64,000 nucleotides of DNA from Thermovibrio sp. (GTDB lineage Bacteria; Aquificota; Aquificia; Desulfurobacteriales; Desulfurobacteriaceae): contig WFYG01000032.1 of NCBI GenBank assembly GCA_015490195.1, forward strand, positions 1 to 64,000, in the 5' to 3' direction. The first letter of the stretch is position 1. Each line of letters opens with the position of its first letter. The notes below the pieces were generated by a model. It did not search any database. It saw only the letters and a program-made list of their open reading frames with translations, and was not told where the DNA came from. The position numbers were made by a program, and so were the translations under genes. This document shows, in pieces, positions 8,446-18,009 of the stretch.

Positions 8446-9238
8446 TTTAGGCCTTCTGGCTGGAGGGGGAGAGCTCCCCCTTGAACTCCTCAAGTCGGCC
8501 ACTAAAAAGGGAAAAAGAGTAACAACGTTCGCTATTGAGGGAATAACCGACAGGCGAGTTGAGGAGCTCTCAGAGAGGGTTATCTGGATAAAACCGCTAA
8601 AACTTGGAAAGTTCCTTAAAGAACTGAAAAAGAGCAGCGTTAAAGAGATAGTTGTTCTTGGAAAAGTTGAACACAAAGAAGCCTTGAAGCTCAGGAACTT
8701 AGACCTTACGGCAGTTAAGATACTGGCAGGTCTGAGAGATTTCAAACCGGAGACCCTGATTAAGGGAGTCTTCAGAGAGATTGAGAAAGCAGGGATTAAG
8801 GTAATCTCTCCTGAAGAGTATCTGAAACACCTGTTAATCCCCCCCGGAACGGTACTAGGTACAAGTCCAGATGAAGAGACCCTGAGGGACATGCAGTTCG
8901 GAATGGAGATTGCCAGGAAGATAGCCGCAATGGACATAGGACAGACAGTAGTTGTAAAGAAGGGAACGGTTGTAGCCGTTGAAGGGGTGGAGGGAACGGA
9001 CAGATGTATAGAGAGAGGAGCAGAGCTCTCCTCTGGAGGATTCGTAGTATGTAAAGCGGCAAGACCTAATCAGGACATGAAAATAGACGTTCCAACCGTT
9101 GGAGAGAAAACAGTAGAACTCGTTAAGAGTTTAGGTGGAAAAGGTATAGCTGTAGAGGGAAACAGAACATATATTATTACTCCGGATAAAATAGAGGAGC
9201 TCTGCCGAAGGCAGAAACTCCCATTTTTAGCCCTATAA
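8432..9238 (+). CDS. lpxI: UDP-2,3-diacylglucosamine pyrophosphatase LpxI
   Basis: Lipid A pathway enzyme hydrolysing UDP-2,3-diacylglucosamine to lipid X, the LpxI alternative to LpxH. The 268-residue protein shows SLGLLAGGGELPLELLKSA at the N-terminus and, in the C-terminal catalytic domain, VVVKKGTVVAVEGVEGTD and VCKAARPNQDMKIDVPTVG, all DUF1009/LpxI features. It overlaps nusB, so it is the last gene of the yceD-lpxI run. It shows that the organism makes LPS. Confidence 0.93.
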   Translation: MPESSLGLLAGGGELPLELLKSATKKGKRVTTFAIEGITDRRVEELSERVIWIKPLKLGKFLKELKKSSVKEIVVLGKVEHKEALKLRNLDLTAVKILAGLRDFKPETLIKGVFREIEKAGIKVISPEEYLKHLLIPPGTVLGTSPDEETLRDMQFGMEIARKIAAMDIGQTVVVKKGTVVAVEGVEGTDRCIERGAELSSGGFVVCKAARPNQDMKIDVPTVGEKTVELVKSLGGKGIAVEGNRTYIITPDKIEELCRRQKLPFLAL

Positions 9239-9365
9239 TTATTAAGCCCTGCTTAAGCCCCACAAAAGCCGCTTTCTTATTCTTCTTGCTGTCTCTTTTT
9301 TTCATGCATAAGGATAAGCCTTACGCTACAGGTGTTTCAAGACCTAATAGTTTAAACTAATAGTT
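9239..9365 (+). other. Convergent spacer with small hairpin and tandem TTTAAAC repeat
   Basis: 127 bases between lpxI (plus) and the alcohol dehydrogenase (minus). A 6-base stem with 3-base loop (TTAAGC/GCTTAA, 9242-9256) follows lpxI. At 9346-9372 two near-identical 13/14-base units (AATAGTTTAAACT, AATAGTTTTAAACT) lie in tandem and run into the dehydrogenase stop. A pyrimidine-rich run lies between them. A bidirectional terminator role is plausible but unproven. Confidence 0.35.
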
Positions 9366-10490
9366 TTAAACTAAAGTTTCAAGAAGAGCCCTAACCTCCC
9401 TCTCTGTGGGTATTCTCGGAAGGTTTGCCATCAGAAACCTTTTCTCCATAACAAGAGAAACAAAAAGAGTTAGGTCTTCACTCTTAAAGCCGACGGCAGA
9501 AGCCTTATGAGGAATACCCAGAAAGGAAAGGAGCTCCCTTAATGCTCTAAAGAAACCCTCTGCTCCTCCGGAAATACCCAGGTAGTCTGCAAGCTCCTCA
9601 AAGTGCTCTTTAGCAGAAAGGCCGTAAAACTCAAGGACGGGAAGGAGAAATATACCGTTGGCAAGGCCGTGGGGAACTCTGTAGAGAACCCCCAAAACGT
9701 GGGCAAAGGTGTGGACAAGTCCGGCACCGGCGTCGGTTATGGCCATACCTCCCAGAAGACTGCCAAGCATCACCTTTTCCCTGGCAGCTATGTCTCTCGG
9801 GTTCCCAAAAGAGCGGGGAAGGTAGTTAAAGATGAGCTTAACAGCTTCAAGGGAGTGCAGTTTGCTTATGGGAGTAGCTCTCTTTGAGAGGAAAGACTCA
9901 ATAGCGTGTGTGAGGGCATCAACTCCCGTATTCGCCGTAACAGTCTGAGGCATTGAAAGCGTTAACTCCGGATCGTCTAGGGCTAGAACCGGAAAGAGAT
10001 AGTGGGAGATAAGGGGAGCTTTACGGAGTTTCTCCCTGTCTGTAAGAACAGCGTAAGGAGTTACCTCTGAACCGGAACCTGAAGTGGTTGGAACGGCAAC
10101 AACCGGAACGCCGGGGCGTTTAAAAGCCTCTGGAACGCCGATAAACTCCCTGATGTCTCCTTCGTTTGTCAGCATAACAGAGACCGTCTTGGCAACGTCT
10201 AAGGCACTTCCTCCACCGACGGCAACGATAAGGGTAGGTGAGAACCTCTTTACCTTCTCAAGGATCTTCAAAGCGTTCTCAATGGTAGGGTCTGGCTCAA
10301 CAGAGGAGAAGGTCAATACTTCCCCTGATATCTGTTCTGAAACGGCCTTCACGTAGCCGTGGGAGAGTGCAGAGGAACCGCAGATAACGGCAGTTCTTGA
10401 GGCATCAAGGTTTAAAAAGTTCAGTTCGTCTTTCAGCCTGGAGAGGGCTCTCCTTCCAAAAACAACCCTGGTCGGCATGTGGTGTCTCAT
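9366..10490 (-). CDS. Iron-containing alcohol dehydrogenase
   Basis: Group III metal-dependent NAD(P) alcohol dehydrogenase of 374 residues. It shows the N-terminal MPTRVVFGRRAL, the nucleotide motif VAVGGGSALDVAK, PTTSGSGSEVTPYAVLTD, and the metal ligands in TGVDALTHAIESF and in AHVLGVLYRVPHGLANG. The substrate cannot be told from sequence; the family includes butanol, propanediol and lactaldehyde reductases. The frame is open another 67 codons upstream, but that part would overlap reverse gyrase. ATG at 10488-10490 gives the family N-terminus. Confidence 0.88.
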   Translation of the reverse strand: MRHHMPTRVVFGRRALSRLKDELNFLNLDASRTAVICGSSALSHGYVKAVSEQISGEVLTFSSVEPDPTIENALKILEKVKRFSPTLIVAVGGGSALDVAKTVSVMLTNEGDIREFIGVPEAFKRPGVPVVAVPTTSGSGSEVTPYAVLTDREKLRKAPLISHYLFPVLALDDPELTLSMPQTVTANTGVDALTHAIESFLSKRATPISKLHSLEAVKLIFNYLPRSFGNPRDIAAREKVMLGSLLGGMAITDAGAGLVHTFAHVLGVLYRVPHGLANGIFLLPVLEFYGLSAKEHFEELADYLGISGGAEGFFRALRELLSFLGIPHKASAVGFKSEDLTLFVSLVMEKRFLMANLPRIPTEREVRALLETLV

Positions 10491-10554
10491 CACTCTTTCC
10501 CCCGTAATATGTTGTGCTACACTATCTCCAAGTCTAACAGAAAAAGAGGTGGAA

Positions 10555-13500
10555 ATGAAAATCGCAGAGTTCCATAGGATGTGTCCAAACTGCGGCAGGA
10601 TAATCTCAGACGAGAGACTGAAAAAGGGACTTCCCTGTGAAAAGTGTTTAAGTGAAGAGATTGAGTACAGCGAAAGGGTGGAAATTTGCAAGGCTTTAAG
10701 TGAAAGAGACAGCCTGAAAAGATTTGAGAAGATATGCCGTTTAGATGAGTTCGTTGAGGACTACACCCGGTTTTTCAAGGAGAAAACCGGTTTCTCACCC
10801 TGGAGCCTTCAGATAATGTGGGCGAAAAGGGTAGCACTGAAAAAGTCATTTACGATGATAGCCCCAACGGGAGTGGGAAAGACCACCTGGGGACTCGTAA
10901 CAAGCGCCTACTTAAAGGGAAAAGTTTACATACTTGTTCCAACAAAGCTCCTGGTTCTCCAGACAGTTGAGAGGCTAAAAAAACTGACCGACAAGAAAAT
11001 CGTTGCCTACACAGGAAAGAAGAAAGAGAAGGAGGAGATTGCCGGCGGAAACTACGACATTCTGGTAACGACAACCAATTTCCTCTACAGGAACTTTGAG
11101 ATTATTCCTAAACCTTTCAACTTCGTATTCGTTGACGATGTTGATTCCCTTCTTAAAAGTGCAAAAAACGTTGACAAAGTTATAGAGCTCTTAGGGTTTA
11201 CAGAGAAGGACGTTGAACTTGCAATGAGGGTTATTGACCTTAAGGCCAAACTTGCGAAACAGGGAGAGAACCCCGACAGGAAGTTGATAGAGAGGGTAAG
11301 GAAGTACGAGAAGTTCCTTGAAAAGAGGAGAAAAGAAATTGAGAACGTTCTGGTAGTCTCCTCGGCCACCTCTCAACCAAGGTCTAAAAGGGTAAAGCTC
11401 TTCAGGGAGCTCCTCGGGTTTGAAGTCGGAAAGTCTGCAACGGCACTGAGGAACGTTGAGGACGTGCTCATATACACAGACAAAGACTTCATTGAAGAGA
11501 CCGTTAAACTGATTAAAGAGTACGGAAAGGGAGTTTTCGTATTTGTCTCTGCAGACAGGGGAAAAGAGTTTGTTGATGTTGTCGTTGACAAACTCAACAG
11601 CAGCGGAATACCGGCAGTCTCCTACGAGGATTTCACACCTGAAAATCAGAAGAAGTTTGTAAAGGGAGAGCTGTGGGCTGCCGTTGGGATCTCAAGCTAC
11701 AGGAACCCTCTAGCAAGGGGAATAGACCTGCCGCAGGCCGTCAGGTATGCCGTTTTCATTGGCGTTCCCAAGATGGAGTTTAGCGCAAAACTCTCACTGG
11801 CTCCCGTTAAACTCTACGGAATACTGCTGGTTCTACGAGAGATATTTCCAGAAGAGGAACAGCCGAAGGTCATCTCTTACATCAGCTACTTAAAGAGGTA
11901 CCTAACGCTTAAGGAAGAAATCCTGGACAGGTACCCGAAGATAAAAGAGAAGTTGGAAGAGATAAAGGAATTCCTGGAAAAGCATCTCAACGACCCTGAG
12001 TTTCTAGAGAAGATAAAACAGTCTGAAACGGTTCTGCTGAAGGAAGAGGAAGGGGAGCTCTACCTGGTCGTGGGAGACGCCGCCGGCTACATACAGGCTT
12101 CAGGAAGAACCTCCAGGATGTTTGCAGGAGGACTTACAAAAGGCGTAAGCCTAATGTTTGTAGACGACCTGAAAGCTCTAAACTCTCTGAGAAAGCGGGT
12201 TCTGATATTCCTTGAAGATATCAACTTTAAAGTTCTGAACAGAGATAGAGGTAGAGAGCTGGCAGAGAGGTTTGGCTTTGAGCTGATAAAGGAAAAAGAC
12301 CTGAAAAAAATATTTGAAGTTGTAGACAAAGACAGGAAGAGAGTAAAAGAGATCTTAGAGGGAAAGATATCTACAGAGACAAAGAGCCTTGTTACAACCG
12401 CTTTAGTGATTGTTGAGTCTCCAAACAAAGCCAGAACGATAGCCAACTTTTTTGGAAGACCTGTAAGGAGAAGGGTAAACGACGTTGACGCCTACGAGAT
12501 AAACACAGGAAACAAGCTCCTTCTCCTTACTGCATCAAAGGGGCACGTCTTTGACATAACGGTGAGAGACGGCATCTGGGGAGTAAAAGAGGAAAGGGGT
12601 AGGTTCATTCCTGTTTACGACACGATAAAGTACTGTACATCATGTAACGAACAGACTACAGAACCCTACTGCACAAAGTGTGAAGGCAGGCCAGACGTTG
12701 ACAAAATAACGGTTGTTGAGGCGTTAAGGGAGCTGGGACTTGAGATAGACGAAGTTTACATAGCAAGCGACCCGGATACCGAAGGGGAGAAAATAGGCTG
12801 GGACGTTGGAACTGTAGTAAAACCTTATCAAATGAAAATGAAGAGGATGGAGTTCCACGAGGTAACAAAGTGGGCTTTTATGGAGGCGCTGGAAAACCCC
12901 AGGGATGTAGATGAAAACCTGGTAAAGGCACAGATAGTAAGGAGGGTAGCCGACAGGTGGGTAGGTTTCTCACTGAGCCAGCACCTCTGGAAGGTCTTCA
13001 AGAAGAACTGGCTCTCTGCAGGAAGGGTTCAGACGCCAGTTTTAGGCTGGGTGATAGAGAGGTATCGGGAGAGTAAAGAAAAAGTAGGTGTAATTACAGT
13101 TGAAACGGCGGCAGGAAAGTTCTCGTTTAAGGTAGAGAACGTAAAAAGGTTAAAGAAAATCGCCGCAGACAAACTGAAGTTAAAAGTTCTGAAGGTAGAG
13201 AAGGTGGAGAAAAACCCGAGGCCACCGTTTAACACCGGGGAGCTCCTTAAAGAGGCCTCCGACAGGCTCGGCCTCTCTGCAGAGAGAGTAATGGAAATAG
13301 CTCAGGATCTCTTTGAGAGCGGTTTTATAACCTACCACAGAACAGACTCAACGAGGGTGTCTACCGCGGGAATGGGAGTTGCAAAGGAGTACATCTCTGA
13401 AAGATTTGGAGCTGAATTTGTAAAGTTGAGGCCGTGGGGAGAGGGAGGAGCTCATGAGTGTATAAGGCCTACAAGACCTCTTGATGTTGATGCCCTCAGA

Positions 13501-14139
13501 ACGCTGGTCTCCGTATCTGGAGCAACGGCAAGAATGACAAAAGACCACTTCAGGGTTTACGACCTGATATTCAGGAGGTTTATGGCGTCTCAGATGGTAC
13601 CTGTAGAGGTTAAGAAAGTGGAAGTTGAGCTGAAACTTCTTCCTGAAGAGCTAACTACAGAAGAGGAGTTTATAACGACGATCGTTAAAGACGGCTGGAA
13701 CCTGATCTGGCCCCTTGAAACGGAGGAGCTCCCATTTGAGCCAAAAGAGGGAGAGAGCTACTACTTTGAAGTTGAGTCTGTTACAAGGAGAACAGTTCCT
13801 AAAGTATTTCCCTACACGCAGGGAGAGCTCGTTGAGGAAATGAGAAAAAGAGGAATCGGAAGGCCTTCAACCTACGCAAAGATAGTTCAGACCCTCCTTG
13901 ACAGGTATTACGTTGTAGAAAGGGGTAGGTTCCTCTATCCTACAAAGCTGGGAATAGAGGTTTACAATTACCTATCACAGAACTTCCCTGAATATACCTC
14001 CGAAGAGTTCACCAGAAAACTGGAAAAGCTGATGGATATGGTAGAAAGAGGTGAAGCAGACTACCAGAAGATAATAAAAGAGCTAAAACCGGTTTTGAAA
14101 TTCGCGAAAATTGACCCAAAACAGGTTGTAGGGGAGTAA
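10555..14139 (+). CDS. rgy: Reverse gyrase
   Basis: Introduces positive supercoils; the hallmark enzyme of hyperthermophiles and extreme thermophiles. The 1194-residue single chain has an N-terminal zinc finger (CPNC at 10-13, CEKC), a helicase-like half with Walker A APTGVGKTT (about 103-111) and a VDDVDSLL Walker B, and a topoisomerase IA half from about residue 615 (LVIVESPNKARTIANFF, DPDTEGEKIGWDV). A second zinc finger lies at about 694-708 and the active-site Tyr927 in GFITYHRTDST. Both halves are intact. The start ATG 10555 follows GAGGTGGAA; the upstream in-frame ATG at 10477 would overlap the divergent dehydrogenase. Confidence 0.97.
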   Translation: MKIAEFHRMCPNCGRIISDERLKKGLPCEKCLSEEIEYSERVEICKALSERDSLKRFEKICRLDEFVEDYTRFFKEKTGFSPWSLQIMWAKRVALKKSFTMIAPTGVGKTTWGLVTSAYLKGKVYILVPTKLLVLQTVERLKKLTDKKIVAYTGKKKEKEEIAGGNYDILVTTTNFLYRNFEIIPKPFNFVFVDDVDSLLKSAKNVDKVIELLGFTEKDVELAMRVIDLKAKLAKQGENPDRKLIERVRKYEKFLEKRRKEIENVLVVSSATSQPRSKRVKLFRELLGFEVGKSATALRNVEDVLIYTDKDFIEETVKLIKEYGKGVFVFVSADRGKEFVDVVVDKLNSSGIPAVSYEDFTPENQKKFVKGELWAAVGISSYRNPLARGIDLPQAVRYAVFIGVPKMEFSAKLSLAPVKLYGILLVLREIFPEEEQPKVISYISYLKRYLTLKEEILDRYPKIKEKLEEIKEFLEKHLNDPEFLEKIKQSETVLLKEEEGELYLVVGDAAGYIQASGRTSRMFAGGLTKGVSLMFVDDLKALNSLRKRVLIFLEDINFKVLNRDRGRELAERFGFELIKEKDLKKIFEVVDKDRKRVKEILEGKISTETKSLVTTALVIVESPNKARTIANFFGRPVRRRVNDVDAYEINTGNKLLLLTASKGHVFDITVRDGIWGVKEERGRFIPVYDTIKYCTSCNEQTTEPYCTKCEGRPDVDKITVVEALRELGLEIDEVYIASDPDTEGEKIGWDVGTVVKPYQMKMKRMEFHEVTKWAFMEALENPRDVDENLVKAQIVRRVADRWVGFSLSQHLWKVFKKNWLSAGRVQTPVLGWVIERYRESKEKVGVITVETAAGKFSFKVENVKRLKKIAADKLKLKVLKVEKVEKNPRPPFNTGELLKEASDRLGLSAERVMEIAQDLFESGFITYHRTDSTRVSTAGMGVAKEYISERFGAEFVKLRPWGEGGAHECIRPTRPLDVDALRTLVSVSGATARMTKDHFRVYDLIFRRFMASQMVPVEVKKVEVELKLLPEELTTEEEFITTIVKDGWNLIWPLETEELPFEPKEGESYYFEVESVTRRTVPKVFPYTQGELVEEMRKRGIGRPSTYAKIVQTLLDRYYVVERGRFLYPTKLGIEVYNYLSQNFPEYTSEEFTRKLEKLMDMVERGEADYQKIIKELKPVLKFAKIDPKQVVGE

Positions 14140-14144
14140 CGGTT

Positions 14145-14164
14145 GACGGCCTGTAACGGCCGTC
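14145..14164 (+). terminator. Hairpin between convergent reverse gyrase and truB
   Basis: Perfect 7-base GC-rich stem GACGGCC/GGCCGTC (14145-14151 and 14158-14164) with a 6-base loop, followed on the plus strand by TTTAAC. It sits 5 bases after the reverse gyrase stop and touches the truB stop, so it could act on both transcripts. The T-tract is short. Confidence 0.55.
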
Positions 14165-14165
14165 T

Positions 14166-15038
14166 TTAACTTACTGAGATAACCTTTTCCGGCTTTAAAA
14201 CTTCACCGTTTGACCTGCCGACTCCCAGGAATTCTCCCCTTAAAGAGAGAACGGAGTAAAGACCCGGTGGAAGAGGTTTAGGTATCAGAGCACCATTTTT
14301 GAAGAGTTTTTCCTCTCTCTCCAAGAGCTCCACAACCGGAAAACCTAAAACCTCATAGGGCGGTTTTAGGAAAGGTTCAACACCTCTTTCCTTCAGCACA
14401 TCTAAAGGAACCGATTCGTCTTCACAGATGTTTCCCACACATACCCTGCGGAGCTCCTCAACAACAGCACTACAGCCTAAAGCCTCCCCGATATCGTGAA
14501 CTAAAGACCTGATGTAGGTACCTGAAGAACAGTGAACCAAAAGTTCAAAAGTAGGGGAAGAGAAAGAGAGAAGCTTCAGCGAATAGACGGTAACTTTTCG
14601 GGGAGGGAGCTCCACCTTTTTCCCCTCTCTTGCAAGCTGATAAGCTCTCTTTCCTTTAACCCTGATGGCAGAGTAGGGAGGAGGATACTGGGTGATCTCA
14701 CCGGTAAAACGGGGTAGAACTAAAAGGAATTCCCCTTCTGAAACCTCGCGACACTCAACAGAGGAGAGCTTCCCGTCAACATCATAAGTAGGAGAATAAA
14801 GACCAAACCTTCCCTTAACCCTGTAAATCTTATCCCTCTGCAGAAGGTAATTAGAGAGGCGGGTAGCCTTTCCCACAGCCAGAATAAGGACTCCTGTAGC
14901 AAGAGGGTCAAGGGTCCCTGTATGTCCCACCTTCTCCCTCTTCCCCAAGAGTCGCCTGACTTTAGAAACGACGTCGTGTGAAGTTAAACCTTTAGGTTTA
15001 TCAACTACGATAAAACCGGAGCTTCTACTTCTCACCAT
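14166..15038 (-). CDS. truB: tRNA pseudouridine-55 synthase TruB
   Basis: Converts U55 of tRNA to pseudouridine. The 290-residue protein has GFIVVDKPKGLTSHDVVSKV and the catalytic Asp in VGHTGTLDPLATGVLILAVG, then RVKGKRAYQLAREGK and HCSSGTYIRSLVHDIGEALG, with a C-terminal extension of PUA type. The start overlaps the end of the upstream secretin gene by 14 bases, so it is the last cistron of the secretion operon. Confidence 0.96.
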   Translation of the reverse strand: MVRSRSSGFIVVDKPKGLTSHDVVSKVRRLLGKREKVGHTGTLDPLATGVLILAVGKATRLSNYLLQRDKIYRVKGRFGLYSPTYDVDGKLSSVECREVSEGEFLLVLPRFTGEITQYPPPYSAIRVKGKRAYQLAREGKKVELPPRKVTVYSLKLLSFSSPTFELLVHCSSGTYIRSLVHDIGEALGCSAVVEELRRVCVGNICEDESVPLDVLKERGVEPFLKPPYEVLGFPVVELLEREEKLFKNGALIPKPLPPGLYSVLSLRGEFLGVGRSNGEVLKPEKVISVS

Positions 15039-16977
15039 TTGAGTTCACAATAAAAGGAGTTATAAATACAATCATTTCCTGTTTAGATACTGTAGTCTGA
15101 GAATTCTTAAACAGCCAGCCGAGAAGAGGAATCCTTGAAAGAACAGGCACACCAGAAACAGATCTATTCTTATCTTTTTCGTAAATACCGCCAATAACAA
15201 TAGTATCACCGTTATGAACAAGAACCTTTGACTTAACATTTCTTGTGTTAATAGCAGGCTCACCGTTACCTGTAATGGCAACGTAGTCGTAGTTTGGAGA
15301 ATCTTTGTGAAGCTCAAGGTCAAGAAGAATATTATTGTCTGAAGTTATGTGAGGTTTCACCTTAAGAATTAGAGAAGCCTTTTTAAAGTTAATACTGTAA
15401 GTAGTTGCACCACCGGCTGCTACAGTCGCCTCCCTGTAAGGTATCTCAATTCCCTGCTCAATAGTGGCTTCCTGATTGTCAAGAGTCAGGACTTTAGGAG
15501 AGGAAATAACCTGAGCTTCTCCGTCTATTTCAAGAGCTTTCAGAGCAAGTTCTACCCTCAAAGTCTGGGAACTGTTCAAAATACCAAGAGCAAGGGTTGA
15601 GTTCATAACAGGTATATTGGAGTAGTTCATGTAAGTATCTGGACTTATAAGAGGAGAGTAGTTATTGGTGTTAAACCCGTAACTACCCGTTACGTAGCTG
15701 GAAGAGGCCGGATTACCAAAGTGATTATAGCCGCTGATATACCACGTAAAGCCCAGATCCTTTTCAGCCTTAGAACTGAGCTGGACAATTTTTGCTTTAA
15801 CCAGAACCTGCTTCCTTGGTTTATCAATACTTTTTATTAAACGGAGAATTTCACTGTAGTGAGTTGGAGTTACTTTTAACAGGAGAGAGTTGGTCTGCTT
15901 GTTTACAGTTATCTTCTCCCTCTCCGACTTACCAAGCAATTTAGTTATGTCTTTAACAAGGTCAGCTGCGTTAACGTAGTTAATCGGAACAATGTAGTCG
16001 TTAACGGGCTCCAGCTTCTGTTCCTTAAGGATCTTAGATTTTGGAAGTATCCGTATGTAGTCGGGAGTTTCTATGTACGTAAGAGAAAGCGGTTCCAGAA
16101 CAGCCTTAAGAGCCTCTTTCCAGGGAACGGGATTCTTGAAGTCTACGTTAACTTTTCCTCTAACTTCAGGATCAAAGACCACATTAACACCAGCAACAGA
16201 TGCTATAGCTCTAACTACAGACTTTACGTCGGCATTTGTAAAGTGGAGAGCAACCTTCGGCCCCTGAACACTTACAGAAGAGGCAGAAGACCGATTTCTG
16301 TTTTTAGAAGCCATCAATTTAACAAAGATCTGGTTCCCTTTGGGTAAAACTTCAACGGCCAGAACAGAAGGAGAAAGAGAGAGAGTTATAACTCCCCCTT
16401 TTTTCGTGTTTGATAAACGGGCTGAGGTAACATAAAAGGCAGATATGCGCTGCCTTGAAGGTTCCAATCTAATGCCGGGAATCTGAAGGATTAACCTGTT
16501 ACCCACCTTTTCAAAAGTGGGTTTAACAGGAACAGGAAAGTCAATAACTATCTCCTCTCCAGAGAGGGTTTTCAGGGAGTTAAACTCAGGATTGACAAAG
16601 CCTCCTTCCAGAATCTTTAGTTTTACTGCGCTTCCTCTCCGGGAGAGCTTTAAAACACCAGGTTTGTAGAGGTCAACAACCAACTTTGAACTCTTATCTT
16701 CCGGCAAGAGTTCTGCCTGTTTAACGAAATTCCCCCGCTTTCCAACAAGATACGGACGTTCTATCTGACAGTTGTTAAGATCTACAACTATCTCCTTACC
16801 CTTTTTAACTACAGGGGATACAGAACAGTCTCCGCTCTTAACAAGAGTTATTTCCAGATAGCTCCGATTTATATCACCTGCCGACTTGGAAGAGTAGAGA
16901 AAGTCAATACTTTTCAACTGCCCTGAATAGGAAGTTGACGAGAGTAGAAGAACCAGAGGCAACGCCTTCTTCAACAT
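15025..16977 (-). CDS. pilQ: Type IV pilus secretin PilQ
   Basis: Outer-membrane secretin pore. A signal peptide (LKKALPLVLLLSSTSYSG) is followed by AMIN-like beta domains (about 30-230), a secretin N-domain (LHFTNADVKSVVRAIASVAG, about 250), a repeat region (VNYVNAADL-like), and the C-terminal secretin domain with SSPKVLTLDNQEATIEQG and the PVLSRIPLLGWLFKN signature near residue 610. At 650 residues it has normal PilQ size. ATG follows GGAGGGATAAAATA. It ends the pilM-N-O-P-Q order and is the second secretin in the operon; gspD lies 6 kb upstream. Confidence 0.93.
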   Translation of the reverse strand: MLKKALPLVLLLSSTSYSGQLKSIDFLYSSKSAGDINRSYLEITLVKSGDCSVSPVVKKGKEIVVDLNNCQIERPYLVGKRGNFVKQAELLPEDKSSKLVVDLYKPGVLKLSRRGSAVKLKILEGGFVNPEFNSLKTLSGEEIVIDFPVPVKPTFEKVGNRLILQIPGIRLEPSRQRISAFYVTSARLSNTKKGGVITLSLSPSVLAVEVLPKGNQIFVKLMASKNRNRSSASSVSVQGPKVALHFTNADVKSVVRAIASVAGVNVVFDPEVRGKVNVDFKNPVPWKEALKAVLEPLSLTYIETPDYIRILPKSKILKEQKLEPVNDYIVPINYVNAADLVKDITKLLGKSEREKITVNKQTNSLLLKVTPTHYSEILRLIKSIDKPRKQVLVKAKIVQLSSKAEKDLGFTWYISGYNHFGNPASSSYVTGSYGFNTNNYSPLISPDTYMNYSNIPVMNSTLALGILNSSQTLRVELALKALEIDGEAQVISSPKVLTLDNQEATIEQGIEIPYREATVAAGGATTYSINFKKASLILKVKPHITSDNNILLDLELHKDSPNYDYVAITGNGEPAINTRNVKSKVLVHNGDTIVIGGIYEKDKNRSVSGVPVLSRIPLLGWLFKNSQTTVSKQEMIVFITPFIVNSNGEK

Positions 16978-16981
16978 TATT

Positions 16982-17404
16982 TTATCCCTCCAGATTCACT
17001 TTTACTGTTCTGTAAACTTTTCTGAGTTTGCCGTTTTTGTAAACAAAGCGAACAATAACAACTTTTTCAGGAGTTATCTTTACTATCTTTTCTGCAAGAC
17101 TTACAGCATCACCGGCTTTAAGCATGTAGGTCTCTCCTGTTTCAGGGTCAAGAACCACCAGTATGTATCCGTTCTTACCACTTATTACCCCCTGAATACT
17201 CAGCTGGTCTAACGGCTTAGGAATTGCCGGTCTAAACAGGCGAACCTCTTTCTTCTCTCTGGCAAGCTGTTCTTTGAGTTTTCTTAATTTCTCAAGTCTT
17301 TTTTCCCGCAGTTTAATCGGATTAACAAAGGGATCCACCCACTCTGCTCCCAAGGCAGAAACACTAAAAAACCAGAAAAGGAGGAAAAGTGTTAACAACC
17401 TCAT
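16982..17404 (-). CDS. pilP: Pilus assembly lipoprotein-like protein PilP
   Basis: A 140-residue protein with a signal peptide (RLLTLFLLFWFFSVSALGA) followed by WVDPFVNP and a charged helix, then a beta domain with LSIQGVISGKNGYILVVLDPETG, which matches the PilP/GspC HR-domain pattern connecting inner-membrane PilNO to the PilQ secretin. No lipobox Cys is present, unlike many PilP proteins. It lies between pilO and pilQ with gaps of 2 and 4 bases. Confidence 0.85.
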   Translation of the reverse strand: MRLLTLFLLFWFFSVSALGAEWVDPFVNPIKLREKRLEKLRKLKEQLAREKKEVRLFRPAIPKPLDQLSIQGVISGKNGYILVVLDPETGETYMLKAGDAVSLAEKIVKITPEKVVIVRFVYKNGKLRKVYRTVKVNLEG

Positions 17405-17406
17405 TT

Positions 17407-18009
17407 CTACTCCGTTAAAGTAAAGGCTTTTATCTTTAAGTCGGCTTCTATAGTAGCTCCCTTAGGAGCTTCCAATTTCCGAATAGTCGTCTTCGACACA
17501 GGATTCAAGGACTTAATTTTTATATCGCCAAAGTTAATAATTCTGTTGGCCTTTGACAGACGTTCACACCACTTAATAAATCCTGTATAAGTTCCAAACA
17601 GCTCAACCTTGTACGGATATTCCACGTAGTACTTATGTCTTTTTACGGCTTCCCTCTTTATGAGTTTTATGGACATGCCACTGTCTGCGTCTGTTATAGA
17701 CCTGAGAATCTGACTGACTTCCTCCCTACCTGTAGGTAGTTTACTTTCAATTTCCTGAATTTGCTTTCGTAGCTCTTCAAGTTCTCTAGAGAGCAGAGAT
17801 CTTCTCTTCTCAACTACCCTGAGTCTATTAACAGTAAGTGTAAGAGTTTCAATTTCTCTCCTCTTTCTGTTTAGTTCTTCTTTAAGAGGAGCTATTTTGA
17901 AGTAGTAAATAAGAGCAAAAAGAATGACTCCAAACAGAACAATGGCAATCCACTTTTGCCAGCGAGGTGTATGTATCCAGCGTTCATAAAGACTAACGAG
18001 CTGTTCCAT
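17407..18009 (-). CDS. pilO: Type IV pilus inner-membrane protein PilO
   Basis: A 200-residue bitopic protein: a short cytoplasmic N-terminus, one TM helix (WIAIVLFGVILFALIYYF, about 20-37), a coiled coil (about 40-95), and a small periplasmic ferredoxin-like domain with YYVEYPYKVELFGTYTGFIKW. It pairs with PilN as alignment-complex subunits. The start overlaps pilN by 17 bases. Confidence 0.88.
   Translation of the reverse strand: MEQLVSLYERWIHTPRWQKWIAIVLFGVILFALIYYFKIAPLKEELNRKRREIETLTLTVNRLRVVEKRRSLLSRELEELRKQIQEIESKLPTGREEVSQILRSITDADSGMSIKLIKREAVKRHKYYVEYPYKVELFGTYTGFIKWCERLSKANRIINFGDIKIKSLNPVSKTTIRKLEAPKGATIEADLKIKAFTLTE

Noticed and set aside
8323-8937. 204-codon ORF antisense to nusB/lpxI
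   Set aside because: Shadow frame with no domain pattern, overlapping two confident genes.
9346-9372. Attachment site or CRISPR-like repeat from the tandem AATAGTTTAAACT units
   Set aside because: Only two units with no spacers, no integrase and no cas genes nearby.
10477-10554. Longer N-terminus of reverse gyrase from ATG 10477
   Set aside because: It would overlap the divergent dehydrogenase start, has no ribosome site, and the zinc-finger N-terminus fits ATG 10555 with GAGGTGG ahead.
10491-10691. Extra 67 codons at the dehydrogenase start
   Set aside because: The segment is antisense to reverse gyrase, serine-rich without pattern, and family members start near MPTRVVFG.
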